A stretch of 27,889 nucleotides of DNA from an uncultured Oscillospiraceae bacterium. Its GTDB lineage: Bacteria; Bacillota; Clostridia; Oscillospirales; Acutalibacteraceae. Shown piece by piece: positions 7,403 to 15,636 of this stretch. Position 1 is the first letter of the stretch. The number at the start of each line of letters is the position of its first letter. The translations under genes were made by a program, and so were the position numbers. The DNA lies in assembly GCA_900548085.1 (NCBI GenBank), contig URJF01000006.1:1-27889 (forward strand), given 5' to 3'. A model generated the notes under the pieces. That model saw only the letters and a program-made list of their open reading frames with translations. It was not told where the DNA came from and searched no databases.

Positions 7403-8410
7403 CTATATATCGTAGTTATCATTGAACATAGCACGCTTTTCCAGCTCGTCTATGTCATAGGTGCTGTCTATTCCGTCGTCGGTCTTTTGACTTTGGACTG
7501 CCTTTTTGTGTTGGATATTGTTGGCAGCCACATCTTCTGGAGTGGTTATGCCCTTTTTCTTCCAGTTTTTCAGCACGCCGTCAACATATGCCAATCCGGG
7601 CTTTTCTGCACTTTCTTTCATAGCGTCGCAGGCGAGACCTATCATATCTATGGAAAAATCATCGTGCCAGCGTTTCACCATTTCTCTTTGCTTTTGAGTA
7701 GGATTGCGGTATGTCAGTCCGGACAGAGCGATAACTTCGTCCCACAGTCTGTCCGAAAACTCTAAGTCGTGGAGCTTTTGGCTCGCAGTTTCAAAGGTGT
7801 TTATTCCGTTTTCGCTCCAGTCCTGTGCCATTTTTGTCAGATATGAGAGTCCGATGCTCTTGCCGTCCTTTTTTTCGTTCATATAGTATTGGAGCAGCAT
7901 GAGCACCACATCGCAGGGCAGACCGTAATATGTAACCATATTTATTATCGTTTGCTGCTGCATATGGGACAGCGTTTTGCCCATAACTTCTTGGGCGCTG
8001 CGCAGTGTCTCTGTCAGTGTGCCGTCGTCTCGACACATATCGATTATATCCTTTGGCGAAAGGGTGGGTACGGGCAGAGGCTCCACCTTGCGTACCTTTT
8101 CTTTTTTCGGCTGTGGGGTTTCTGCTGCGGTTGGTTTTGTGATAACCGCAGCTGCCGTGTTTTTGCCGTCGGCAGTGAGTAGTCCCTCGTCAGCCCAAAA
8201 GTCTAAAAATTCTTTGGCGTCGTTCTCCGTGCAGCCTATTGCTCTCGCTATATCCTTAGGCTCGGCGGTGCCGCCGGCAGACATAAGAACGAGCAGCGTT
8301 TTGATTTGGTATTCGCTTGCGAGCTTTATGTATTTTTCGGCGACTTGCTTTGGCAGACAGATTACACCCTCCTGCCAAAAATCTCCTGTTGGTATTATTT
8401 GGTACTGCAC
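7403..8410 (-). CDS. DnaD-like primosome protein with two DnaD domains
   Basis: A 335-residue DNA replication initiation protein. The first 80 residues resemble a winged-helix domain (ASEYQIKTLLVLMSAGG, then DIARAIGCTENDAKEFLDFW). A low-complexity Pro/Lys linker (about 90-117) follows. Two DnaD-type C-terminal domains come next: about 134-205, with MVTYYGLPCDVVLMLLQYY, and about 224-290, ending in the YVDGVLKNWKKKGI pattern of the single-strand DNA-binding motif. A tandem arrangement is common in clostridial homologs. I chose the GTG at 8410, which has AGAGAGG 8 nt upstream; the in-frame GTG at 8419 overlaps that ribosome-binding site. It heads the operon with the helicase loader directly downstream. 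Confidence 0.88.
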   Translation of the reverse strand: MQYQIIPTGDFWQEGVICLPKQVAEKYIKLASEYQIKTLLVLMSAGGTAEPKDIARAIGCTENDAKEFLDFWADEGLLTADGKNTAAAVITKPTAAETPQPKKEKVRKVEPLPVPTLSPKDIIDMCRDDGTLTETLRSAQEVMGKTLSHMQQQTIINMVTYYGLPCDVVLMLLQYYMNEKKDGKSIGLSYLTKMAQDWSENGINTFETASQKLHDLEFSDRLWDEVIALSGLTYRNPTQKQREMVKRWHDDFSIDMIGLACDAMKESAEKPGLAYVDGVLKNWKKKGITTPEDVAANNIQHKKAVQSQKTDDGIDSTYDIDELEKRAMFNDNYDI

Positions 8411-8437
8411 CGAGTTCACCTCTCTTTTTTGTATATG

Positions 8438-8466
8438 ATTTTAGCAAAATAAAACAGCCTTGTAAA
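8438..8466 (-). promoter_or_regulatory. Probable promoter of the dnaD-led operon
   Basis: On the minus strand, TTTACA (8466-8461), exactly 17 nt and TAAAAT (8443-8438) precede the GTG at 8410. The predicted transcript starts near 8431 and carries the AGAGAGG ribosome-binding site. The element overlaps an A/T-rich stem at the end of the ybaK-type gene. Confidence 0.55.
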
Positions 8467-8475
8467 GTTTTATTT
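8447..8475 (-). terminator. A/T-rich stem at the end of the ybaK-type gene, possible terminator
   Basis: AAATAAAAC (8475-8467) and GTTTTATTT (8455-8447) are perfect complements with an 11-nt loop, ending in a T-rich stretch on the minus strand. The arms are almost all A/T, so stability is low. It overlaps both the upstream stop codon and the next operon's -35 region, so it may be incidental. Confidence 0.35.
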
Positions 8476-8946
8476 GACTATGTCCGCAAAGGTCAGCGGA
8501 ATGATTTTTGACAGGTCGTCGGGCGAAACCTTGACCTGCTTTCCGACTTTTCCGGCAGAAAAGTAGATTGTGTCGAATTGACCGGCAGTTTCGTTGATTA
8601 CCGTTTTAAATTGCTTTTTCATTCCGATAGGGGAGCAGCCGCCGTGAATGTAGCCCGTCAGCGGCAAAAGCTCCTTTTGGGGTATCATTTCGATATTTTT
8701 TTCGCCTACAGCCTTGGCAGCTTTTTTTAGGTCAAGCTCGTTTTCGGCAGGAACCATAAATACGTAGTGTTCCTTGGACTTAGCCACCGTGACTAAGGTC
8801 TTGAACAACTTGTCGGTGGGTTCGCCCAGCATTGCACAGATTTCTTTTGCGCTTGTTTTTGTGTTGTCGTAGTCAAAATGCTCATAGGGTACTCTTTTTT
8901 GGTCAAGTACCCTCATCACATTTGTTTTTTCTTCCTTTTTGCTCAT
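8470..8946 (-). CDS. ybaK: YbaK/EbsC-type aminoacyl-tRNA deacylase (Cys-tRNA(Pro) deacylase family)
   Basis: A 158-residue trans-editing enzyme of the YbaK/EbsC group, which hydrolyses mischarged aminoacyl-tRNA, classically Cys-tRNA(Pro). The early EHFDYDNTKTSAKEICAMLGEP, then KLFKTLV with the conserved Lys46, FMVPAENELDLKKAAKAVGEK and GYIHGGCSPIGMKK (98-111) follow the family order; GxxxGxxSPxG-type residues form the substrate pocket. It is cytoplasmic and of normal length. Its ATG overlaps the TAA of the GH3 gene by one base (TAATG), so translation is probably coupled although the functions are unrelated. Substrate specificity within the family (Cys, Pro, Ala) cannot be decided here. Confidence 0.92.
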   Translation of the reverse strand: MSKKEEKTNVMRVLDQKRVPYEHFDYDNTKTSAKEICAMLGEPTDKLFKTLVTVAKSKEHYVFMVPAENELDLKKAAKAVGEKNIEMIPQKELLPLTGYIHGGCSPIGMKKQFKTVINETAGQFDTIYFSAGKVGKQVKVSPDDLSKIIPLTFADIVK

Positions 8947-11369
8947 TATAGCTTTATCTCCATTACGGATTTGAGTATGTTTTTTGCACTCCTTTGCATT
9001 TCGCCGAGGGTTATGCCAAATTGCTTGCCGTAGGATGCCAGCAGCGTGCCGTCGGGCTTTCCGTCGGTTACTCTGTCACCGCCGGGCATAAGCAGGTCTA
9101 CCTGACTGCGTACTCTGTATGCCTGGTCTTTTATTCCGGGGAATTCGGGCGATTTGCTGCTTTTCATCCACCAGTCAGTCATAACGTTGCCCCCATAGCC
9201 CCATTCACCACGGAGCACAGTGGTGCACAGGTCATAGTTATAGTGGCTCCATACATCGTTGACTTTGTTGTATGATGTCATAATATTTTTTGGCTTTGCA
9301 TCTTTTATACAGATTTCAAAGCCTTTTAGGTAGATTTCTCTCAGCGCTCTTTCGCTGACTACGGAGTTGTTTGTGTTTCGTTTGTACTCCTGATTGTTGC
9401 AGGCAAAGTGCTTAGGGCAGGCAGAGCCGCCTTTGCTCTGAATACCCATTACGGTAGCGGCAGCCATTTTGCCGGTGAGGTATGGGTCCTCGCTGAAATA
9501 TTCAAAGTTGCGTCCGCACAGCGGATTTCTGTGGATATTCATACCGGGAGCCAGCAGAACATCACTGCCTTTTTCTTTCATCTCCCCGGCGATACCCTCG
9601 TACATTTTTTTCGTAAGTTCTGTGTTGAAGCTGCAGGCAATGAGTGTTCCTATGGGCAACAGCGAGCAGCTGCTTTGGAGTCTTATTCCCGATGGGCCGT
9701 CGGTGGTAATTACCGGAGGCACGCCTTTGTCACGGAGAGATTGGAGAACTCCGCCGTACGCACCGGCGTTTCCTTTTGCACCCAGAGGGCTGTCCATCTT
9801 GTAGTCGCCTCTTGTGATTGCCTCCAGCTCGGTTAGGTCGAGCTGTGCCACAAACTCGTCCAGAGTATTCTTTTCGTCCTTTACATCCTGCAGCTTGATG
9901 CCTACATCGCCTGTCATAGGTATGTCATCGGGCAGATTGTTCATTATTCTGGTAGCGAGGTCGTATTTTTCTTTTGCTACCCAGCGTGAGCGGAGGGTTG
10001 TTTCGCCGTCGGTGTAGTCTGCACTGTATATTTTGAATGCTGTCTTTGGTGCACAAATCTGTTTGTGCTCCTCAAACACGACTTTTTTCTCCTGATAGTA
10101 TGTCAGCACTTCTTCGGCATCTCGCACATTTTCGCCGCAGTAGAATATGTACTCGCCTTTCATCAGCATATAGCAGCCTGCGTGGTTAGTCAGTCCGCAG
10201 TCGTCATAGCTTGTCAGTTGGTACGGCTCGATACTGAGAGTCAGCTCTTGACTCTCACCGGGTGCAAGTTCTTTCGTTTTGCCGAACGCTACCAGCTCTC
10301 TGGCAGGAACGCCTAAGAGAGATTCGGGCTTTTTTACATAGAGCTGAACTACCTCTTTTCCTGCACAGTTACCTGTGTTTGTAACAGAGAGTGTAATGTC
10401 TATTCCGTTTTCGTCCGCATTTTCGTCGATTTTCTTTATATCGAATGAGGTATAGCTCATTCCAAAGCCAAAGGGATACAGCACCTTGTCCTGCGCAAAG
10501 GTCTCAAAAAATCTGTAGCCTACATAAATATCCTCGCTGTAGTAGTTGACCTTTTTGTTGCCGAAATCTTCGCAGGCAGGGTAGTCAAAATAGTTTTGTA
10601 CTATGGTGTCGCTGAGTCTGCCGGAAGGGCAAACTTTGCCGCAGAGCAGGTCTGCCACAGCATTTCCGCTCTCCATTCCGCCCTGCCATACATACATTAT
10701 TGCACCGATTTTTTCGCCATAGTGATTTACCCAAGACATATCTATGATGTTGCCCACATTCAGCAGAACGATTACATTTTCAAAATAAGCCGTAACCTTG
10801 TCCAGCATTTTTATTTCTTCGTCATCTAAGAAATAACTGCCGTTGTCCAAGTCGCAGTCTCTGTCCTCGCCTGATGATCTGCCGATAGTGACTACCGCCA
10901 CATCATCTCTGTCGGAGGCGGAGGAAACTGTTTCGTCAGTCAGCGGCATTTCTTCGTATCTCAACGGCCAATGTGCCCAAAATCCGTGATTTATAGGGTT
11001 AGCATTGCGCCATTCGGTGTATATGCTTTCGAGTTCTTCGTCTAATATCAAGTCGTCGCAGTTGGATATTCCCTCTGCCACATTGACCGCGTAGGGGTGG
11101 TTTACATCTCCGCCGGAGCCGTAGCCTACAAAAAAGTAATCACGGCTTGTTCTGCCGAAAAGTGCAACTTTTGTACCCTTTTTCAGCGGCAAAATGTTGT
11201 TGTTCTTCAGCAGTACGGCTCCCTCTGCCGCACCTTTCCTCAGCAGCTCCGGCATACCGTCAGTTACTGTCTTTTCGATTTGAGCCCCTGCGTTTTCTGC
11301 TTGTGACAGAGAGGTAAAGCGGTTTACCACCTTGCCGATTGCACCGTAGATTTTGTCCTGTAATTTCAT
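8946..11369 (-). CDS. Glycoside hydrolase family 3 beta-glucosidase with swapped domain order
   Basis: An 807-residue GH3 enzyme with domains in inverted order. The alpha/beta sandwich half comes first (GAVLLKNNNILPLKKGTKVALFGR near the N-terminus, then VVTIGRSSGEDRDCD), followed by a fibronectin-III-like region (VTNTGNCAGKEVVQLYVKKP). The catalytic TIM barrel forms the C-terminal half, with VPPVITTDGPSGIR, GRNFEYFSEDPYLTG, KHFACNNQE and VMTDWW, whose Asp at about 732 is the likely nucleophile. Ruminococcus and Butyrivibrio beta-glucosidases are known to share this layout. No signal peptide is seen, so it likely acts on imported oligosaccharides inside the cell. I chose ATG 11369, which has AAGGGG upstream; the frame extends 24 codons further without a better site. 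It lies 22 nt after the ClC gene. Confidence 0.93.
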   Translation of the reverse strand: MKLQDKIYGAIGKVVNRFTSLSQAENAGAQIEKTVTDGMPELLRKGAAEGAVLLKNNNILPLKKGTKVALFGRTSRDYFFVGYGSGGDVNHPYAVNVAEGISNCDDLILDEELESIYTEWRNANPINHGFWAHWPLRYEEMPLTDETVSSASDRDDVAVVTIGRSSGEDRDCDLDNGSYFLDDEEIKMLDKVTAYFENVIVLLNVGNIIDMSWVNHYGEKIGAIMYVWQGGMESGNAVADLLCGKVCPSGRLSDTIVQNYFDYPACEDFGNKKVNYYSEDIYVGYRFFETFAQDKVLYPFGFGMSYTSFDIKKIDENADENGIDITLSVTNTGNCAGKEVVQLYVKKPESLLGVPARELVAFGKTKELAPGESQELTLSIEPYQLTSYDDCGLTNHAGCYMLMKGEYIFYCGENVRDAEEVLTYYQEKKVVFEEHKQICAPKTAFKIYSADYTDGETTLRSRWVAKEKYDLATRIMNNLPDDIPMTGDVGIKLQDVKDEKNTLDEFVAQLDLTELEAITRGDYKMDSPLGAKGNAGAYGGVLQSLRDKGVPPVITTDGPSGIRLQSSCSLLPIGTLIACSFNTELTKKMYEGIAGEMKEKGSDVLLAPGMNIHRNPLCGRNFEYFSEDPYLTGKMAAATVMGIQSKGGSACPKHFACNNQEYKRNTNNSVVSERALREIYLKGFEICIKDAKPKNIMTSYNKVNDVWSHYNYDLCTTVLRGEWGYGGNVMTDWWMKSSKSPEFPGIKDQAYRVRSQVDLLMPGGDRVTDGKPDGTLLASYGKQFGITLGEMQRSAKNILKSVMEIKL

Positions 11370-11391
11370 AATTGTACCCCTTTTGTACCGA

Positions 11392-12963
11392 TTATTGTAC
11401 GTTTTCAAAGAGAGCTTCGAGATAACCTCGGTCTCTCGCATATCTGCGCTGGCTCACGAGGAAAACGACCTCGTCACCGCTGAGAAGCTCCACATCTCCG
11501 TCGGGGGTGATGCTTTCTTCTCCTCGTTCTACTGTTATTATAAGAGCGTGTCTGCCCCAATTTATGTCCTTTATTTTTTTGTGGTCAAGCGGTGAGCCTA
11601 ACGGGATGACAAAGGACTTGATAATCTTTTCGGAGCGTTTGTTGTAATCGGGAGATTTGTCCGTTCCGATCATTCGCTCCAACAGTCCTTCGTAGAATGG
11701 CTCTGCGCCGCAGAAGTTAGCCACTGCGTAGCTGATCAGCGACACCGTAACCAAAGGCAAAATGTTGTTCATATTGCCGGTTAGCTCAAAGGCGAGCACT
11801 ATACTTGTGATAGGACTGCGTACTACCGATGCAAAAAATCCTGCCATTGAGATAACAATAAATTCCTCCCACAGAGTGCTGTCGAGGTGGAATAAATTTA
11901 TGCTCAGTCCGCCGAAAAGTGCGCCCATATATGTACCGAGTATACACAGAGGGTACAGTGTTCCGCCTGGTGCGCCGCTGGCAAAGCATATTGCACCAAA
12001 AGCGAATTTTGCTACCAGCAGACCGAATATTGTAGCTTCGGACGGATGCTGTTTCAGCAGTAGAGCCACCATACTGTGACCGCCGCAGAGCACCTGCGGA
12101 AGTACAAGACCTACTACACCGCTGAATATGAAGATTATCGGCAGTTTTATGTAGTTAGGTATCTTAGTGATTTTCTTATATATGCTTTGGCATTTTATCA
12201 TTATTACATTGTATGCCGCACCGCTGACACCTAAGATGATACCGAGGATTATCAGAATCCAATAGTATTTCAGCGGAAAATTAACTGTGTCGTAGGCGAA
12301 AATTGTGTTCTGTCCGTAGAACAGCTTGCTCACATAGTCTGCAGTCATAGTAGCCACTATGCCCATACACAGTATGCTCTTGTCAAAATTGTGATGGATT
12401 TCCTCCAGCACAAACATTATTCCCGCCAAGGGCGTGTTGAAGGCTGCCGCAAGACCTGCACCTGCACCGCAGCTTATCATACGCAGCTCGGTGGTTTTGT
12501 CCGCTTTGGTTATGCGTGCCACACCTTTAGCCGCCATACCGCCCAGCTGTACGCTCGGGCCTTCACGGCCTAAAGACAGTCCGCCGAACACGGAGATTGT
12601 GCCGCCGGTAAATTTAGCCGCCAGCACCTTCCACCAGGTAGGAGACATATATCCCTTTATTTCGCCGTTGACCTGCGGTATTCCTGAGCCTGCCGCCATA
12701 GGCTCCCATTTTGTGACAAAATAGACGAACACGCCTATCCCTGCCAAAATTACGAACCAAATTGCGATTTTAAGCGGATTGCCACGGACTAAGTCGAGCA
12801 CATCCATCAGTCTGTTTTCGGCAAAAGACAGCAGCCATCTGTATGCTACACACACCAGACCTGCTACTATTCCTACCTCAAGACCTCTTATTATCAGAAA
12901 AAATGCCTCGCTGTTTCTTTGTTTAATTTTTCGTATTGTGTTCAATTTCTTTTTTTGTTCCAT
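11392..12963 (-). CDS. ClC-family H+/Cl- antiporter with RCK_C (TrkA-C)-like tail
   Basis: A 523-residue polytopic membrane protein. The chloride-binding signatures are intact: GSGIPQV (92-98, central Ser93) and GREGP (132-136, gating Glu134). The Glu pair in VLEEIHHNF includes Glu188, the position equivalent to the internal proton glutamate of E. coli ClC (Glu203), and PFYEGLL has a Tyr where the central Tyr lies. Together these favour proton-coupled exchange over a passive channel. The last ~80 residues (KSFVIPLGSPLDHKKI to DEVVFLVSQRR) resemble the TrkA-C/RCK_C regulatory domain, found on many Firmicute ClC proteins. Translation starts at ATG 12963, with no Shine-Dalgarno site; the TATAAT box lies only 6 nt upstream (see findings). 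GH3 and ybaK follow in the same direction. Confidence 0.93.
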   Translation of the reverse strand: MEQKKKLNTIRKIKQRNSEAFFLIIRGLEVGIVAGLVCVAYRWLLSFAENRLMDVLDLVRGNPLKIAIWFVILAGIGVFVYFVTKWEPMAAGSGIPQVNGEIKGYMSPTWWKVLAAKFTGGTISVFGGLSLGREGPSVQLGGMAAKGVARITKADKTTELRMISCGAGAGLAAAFNTPLAGIMFVLEEIHHNFDKSILCMGIVATMTADYVSKLFYGQNTIFAYDTVNFPLKYYWILIILGIILGVSGAAYNVIMIKCQSIYKKITKIPNYIKLPIIFIFSGVVGLVLPQVLCGGHSMVALLLKQHPSEATIFGLLVAKFAFGAICFASGAPGGTLYPLCILGTYMGALFGGLSINLFHLDSTLWEEFIVISMAGFFASVVRSPITSIVLAFELTGNMNNILPLVTVSLISYAVANFCGAEPFYEGLLERMIGTDKSPDYNKRSEKIIKSFVIPLGSPLDHKKIKDINWGRHALIITVERGEESITPDGDVELLSGDEVVFLVSQRRYARDRGYLEALFENVQ

Positions 12964-12969
12964 ATGCTC

Positions 12970-12998
12970 ATTATATAACGAAAATAATATTATTTCAA
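12970..12998 (-). promoter_or_regulatory. Strong sigma-A promoter of the ClC gene, near the start codon
   Basis: On the minus strand, TTGAAA (12998-12993), 17 nt and a perfect TATAAT (12975-12970) lie immediately before the ATG at 12963. Only GAGCAT separates the -10 box from the start codon, so the predicted transcript starts at or beside the A of the ATG. Confidence 0.65.
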
Positions 12999-13018
12999 TA
13001 TAAATAACTATAAACAGA

Positions 13019-13052
13019 AAAATAAGAACGGAGCAGCCTCCGTCCTTATTTT
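13019..13052 (-). terminator. Rho-independent terminator after purA
   Basis: An inverted repeat (AATAAGAACGGAG at 13021-13033 with CTCCGTCCTTATT at about 13038-13050, one mismatch) is followed on the minus strand by a T-rich tract. It ends the transformylase-purA transcript before the ClC promoter. Confidence 0.85.
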
Positions 13053-13064
13053 GACTTTTTGTGA

Positions 13065-14336
13065 TTATCTGTGAATAATTGCTTCTCTTTCGGGACCGTT
13101 GGATACCATCGTGATCTTGTGGCCCAACTCGTTCTCGATGAATTCTACATACTCTCTTGCTTCCTTAGGCAGTTTGTCGTATTCCTTTATGCCACGGATA
13201 TCGCAATGCCAGCCCTTGAGTGTCTTGAACACAGGTTTTGCTTTTTTGAGGATATGGGTGGTAGGAAAGTCCTTTGTTACTTCCCCGTCGATTTCATATC
13301 CTACGCATACTTTGATTTCTTCGAGATATGAGAGACAGTCGAGAGCGGTCATAACTACCTGAGTAGCACCTTGACACTCAATACCGTAGCGACTTGCTAC
13401 GCAGTCAAACCAGCCCACTCTTCTCGGTCTGCCTGTTGTTGCGCCGAACTCGCCCTTGTCGCCGCCGTGGATACGAAGCTCCTGAGCCTCGTCTCCAAAT
13501 ATTTCGCTGACGAATTCACCTGCACCTACAGCGGATGAATATGCCTTTGTTACTACTACGATGTCCTCGATTTTGTGAGGCGGAATGCCTGCACCTACTG
13601 CGCCGTAGCCTGCCAGAGTAGAGGATGATGTAACCATAGGATAGATACCGAAATCGGGATCCTTCAGTGTTCCCAGCTGGCCCTCGAGAAGTATGTTCTT
13701 GCCCTCTTTGATTGCGTCGGCAATGTACTTGTGGGTGTCGCATACATAAGGTGCGATTTTTTCTTTGTATTCCATGCAGGTGTTGAACAGTTCTTCTTCG
13801 TCCAAGAGAGGCTTGTGGTACACGTGCTCAAGTGTGAGATTCTTCAGTGTACAGATGTTCTTAAGCTTTGCTCTCAGTGTTTCCTCGTCGAACAGCTCGT
13901 TTACCTGAATACCGATTTTGCTATACTTGTCAGCAAAGAAAGGTGCGATACCGCTCTTAGTTGAGCCGAATGCATTTTTGCCCAGTCTTTCTTCCTCGTA
14001 TGTGTCCAGAAGAATGTGATACGGCATAAGAATTTGTGCTCTTTCGCTGACCAAAAGCTTTGGATTCAGACCTGCTTTTTTTACATCGTCAAGCTCTTTG
14101 ATGAATTTGTTAATGTCGAGTGCAACACCGTTGCCGAGGATACAGGTGACATGGTCGTAGCATACACCCGACGGCATAAGGTGCAGAGCAAATCTGCCGT
14201 GCTCGTTGATTATTGTGTGGCCTGCGTTTGCACCGCCCTGAAAGCGAACGACTATATCACTCTGTTCTGCGAACATATCGGTGATTTTGCCTTTTCCTTC
14301 GTCGCCCCAGTTGGCGCCTACTATAGCTCTTACCAT
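13065..14336 (-). CDS. purA: Adenylosuccinate synthetase
   Basis: A 423-residue enzyme joining IMP and aspartate with GTP hydrolysis, the first step committed to AMP. The N-terminal MVRAIVGANWGDEGKGKITD holds the GDEGKGK loop with the catalytic Asp. QGGANAGHTI, LGNGVALD, VSERAQILMPYH, STKSGIAPFF, EGQLGTL and TGRPRRVGWFD appear in the expected order, the last being the IMP/aspartate-binding region. Length is typical. I chose ATG 14336, since GGAGG lies 8 nt upstream; an in-frame TTG at 14351 falls inside that ribosome-binding site. The stop of the transformylase gene lies 32 nt upstream, so the two are probably co-transcribed, and a good terminator follows. Confidence 0.96.
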   Translation of the reverse strand: MVRAIVGANWGDEGKGKITDMFAEQSDIVVRFQGGANAGHTIINEHGRFALHLMPSGVCYDHVTCILGNGVALDINKFIKELDDVKKAGLNPKLLVSERAQILMPYHILLDTYEEERLGKNAFGSTKSGIAPFFADKYSKIGIQVNELFDEETLRAKLKNICTLKNLTLEHVYHKPLLDEEELFNTCMEYKEKIAPYVCDTHKYIADAIKEGKNILLEGQLGTLKDPDFGIYPMVTSSSTLAGYGAVGAGIPPHKIEDIVVVTKAYSSAVGAGEFVSEIFGDEAQELRIHGGDKGEFGATTGRPRRVGWFDCVASRYGIECQGATQVVMTALDCLSYLEEIKVCVGYEIDGEVTKDFPTTHILKKAKPVFKTLKGWHCDIRGIKEYDKLPKEAREYVEFIENELGHKITMVSNGPEREAIIHR

Positions 14337-14368
14337 TTTGTTTTCCTCCAAAAGAAATTAAAAATATA

Positions 14369-15544
14369 TTAGTGATGGAACAGGCGAATACCTGTCATTG
14401 TCATTGCTATGCCGTACTTGTCGCAGCAGTCGATTACGGCTTGGTCTCTTACTGAGCCGCCCGGCTGTGCTATGTATTTTACGCCCGACTTGACTGCACG
14501 CTCAATATTGTCTTCAAATGGGAAGAAGGCGTCGCTGCCCAGAGCAACATTGTCCATCTTCTTGTGCCATTCTGCTTTTTCTTCGGCTGTGAACGGCTCC
14601 GGCTTTTCGGTAAAGTATCTTTGCCATACGCCGTCCTTTAACAGCTCCTCGTATTCGTCGCTGATGTATAGGTCGATTGCGTTGTCGGCGTCACACTTTC
14701 TTATACCCTCTATGAAAGGCAGGCCGGTGACTTTTTTGTTTCTTCTCAGCCAGAGCATATCCGCTTTGTTGCCTGCCATTCTTGTGCAGAGGATACGGCT
14801 TTGCTGTCCTGCGCCTACGCCGAGAGTTTGACCGCCCTGAGCGTAAACAACAGAGTTAGACTGAGTATATTTCAGTGTTATCATAGAAATCAGCAGGTCG
14901 ATTTTTGCGATTTCGGGAATGTCCTTAACCTTGGTCGGCATATCGTTGAAAAGGTCCATGGTGATTTTTGCGTTGTTGCGCTTTTGCTCAAACTTAATGC
15001 CGAACACCTGTTTTGTTTCCATTTCTTCTGGAACATAATCGGGGTCCATCTTGATGATTAAGAAATTGCCTCTGCGCTTTGATTTGAGTATCTCAAGTGC
15101 CTCATCGGTGTAGTCGGGAGCGATGATACCGTCGCTGACCTCTTTTTGTAAAAACTTTGCTACCGATGCGTCGCAGACATCGCTGAGTGCTGCAAAATCT
15201 CCGAATGATGACTGTCTGTCGCAGCTTCTTGCTCTGACATATGCCTGTGCGATAGGACTGAGTTCAAGTCCGTCCGGCACCATACATACCTTGCGGTCGG
15301 TGTCGTCAAGAGGTTGAGCCACTGCTGCTCCGGCAGGACTTACATGCTTAAAAGAAGCGGCGCTGGGCAGGCCGGTTGCCTCTTTGAGTTCCTTTACGAG
15401 CTGCCAGGAGTTGAATGCGTCCAACAGGTTTATGTAGCCTGCTGCACCGTTAAGAATTTCAAACGGAAGCTCTTTTCCGTCCATATGGATTCTTGCGGGA
15501 TTTTGGTTAGGATTACATCCGTATTTGAGTTTGTATTCCGTCAT
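14369..15544 (-). CDS. Stand-alone AICAR transformylase (PurH C-terminal domain only)
   Basis: A 391-residue protein equal to the AICAR transformylase part of bifunctional PurH. It transfers a formyl group from 10-formyl-tetrahydrofolate to AICAR, the penultimate step of IMP synthesis. LKYGCNPNQNPA opens the protein, and AASFKHVSPAGAAVA carries the Lys66-His67 pair matching the catalytic Lys-His of PurH. RSCDRQSSFGDFAALSD, YTQSNSVVYAQGGQTLGVGAGQQSR and the terminal PGGSVRD segment complete the family pattern. The ~200-residue N-terminal IMP cyclohydrolase domain is absent, and the ATG at 15544 has CGAGG 8 nt upstream, so this is a full-length gene, not a truncation. Related single-domain proteins are known in Clostridia. 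A separate cyclohydrolase must be encoded elsewhere. purA follows. Confidence 0.92.
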   Translation of the reverse strand: MTEYKLKYGCNPNQNPARIHMDGKELPFEILNGAAGYINLLDAFNSWQLVKELKEATGLPSAASFKHVSPAGAAVAQPLDDTDRKVCMVPDGLELSPIAQAYVRARSCDRQSSFGDFAALSDVCDASVAKFLQKEVSDGIIAPDYTDEALEILKSKRRGNFLIIKMDPDYVPEEMETKQVFGIKFEQKRNNAKITMDLFNDMPTKVKDIPEIAKIDLLISMITLKYTQSNSVVYAQGGQTLGVGAGQQSRILCTRMAGNKADMLWLRRNKKVTGLPFIEGIRKCDADNAIDLYISDEYEELLKDGVWQRYFTEKPEPFTAEEKAEWHKKMDNVALGSDAFFPFEDNIERAVKSGVKYIAQPGGSVRDQAVIDCCDKYGIAMTMTGIRLFHH

Positions 15545-15572
15545 TTCGTTGACCTCGCTGAAATTACTATTG

Positions 15573-15600
15573 TTTATAAATACAACATCATATTTTACAA
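15573..15600 (-). promoter_or_regulatory. Probable promoter of the AICAR transformylase-purA operon
   Basis: On the minus strand, TTGTAA (15600-15595), 16 nt and TATAAA (15578-15573) give a plausible sigma-A promoter with a leader of about 22 nt ending in the CGAGG site. It is divergent from the ATP-grasp promoter at 15608, only 7 nt away. Confidence 0.45.
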
Positions 15601-15607
15601 TACTTTG

Positions 15608-15636
15608 TTGAAAAATGCAATACGCAGTGATACAAT
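15608..15636 (+). promoter_or_regulatory. Probable promoter of the ATP-grasp pair
   Basis: TTGAAA (15608-15613), exactly 17 nt and TACAAT (15631-15636) precede the first ATP-grasp gene. The leader would be about 24 nt and include GGGGAG. The element is back to back with the purine operon promoter. Confidence 0.6.

Noticed and set aside
9408..9836. Plus-strand open frame within the GH3 gene
   Set aside because: Antisense to conserved catalytic-domain sequence, with no motif of its own.
11370..11441. Longer N-terminus for the GH3 enzyme
   Set aside because: The extra 24 codons run back into the ClC coding end and have no better ribosome-binding site than ATG 11369.
14337..14351. TTG start for purA five codons upstream
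   Set aside because: The TTG lies in the GGAGG ribosome-binding site that serves ATG 14336.
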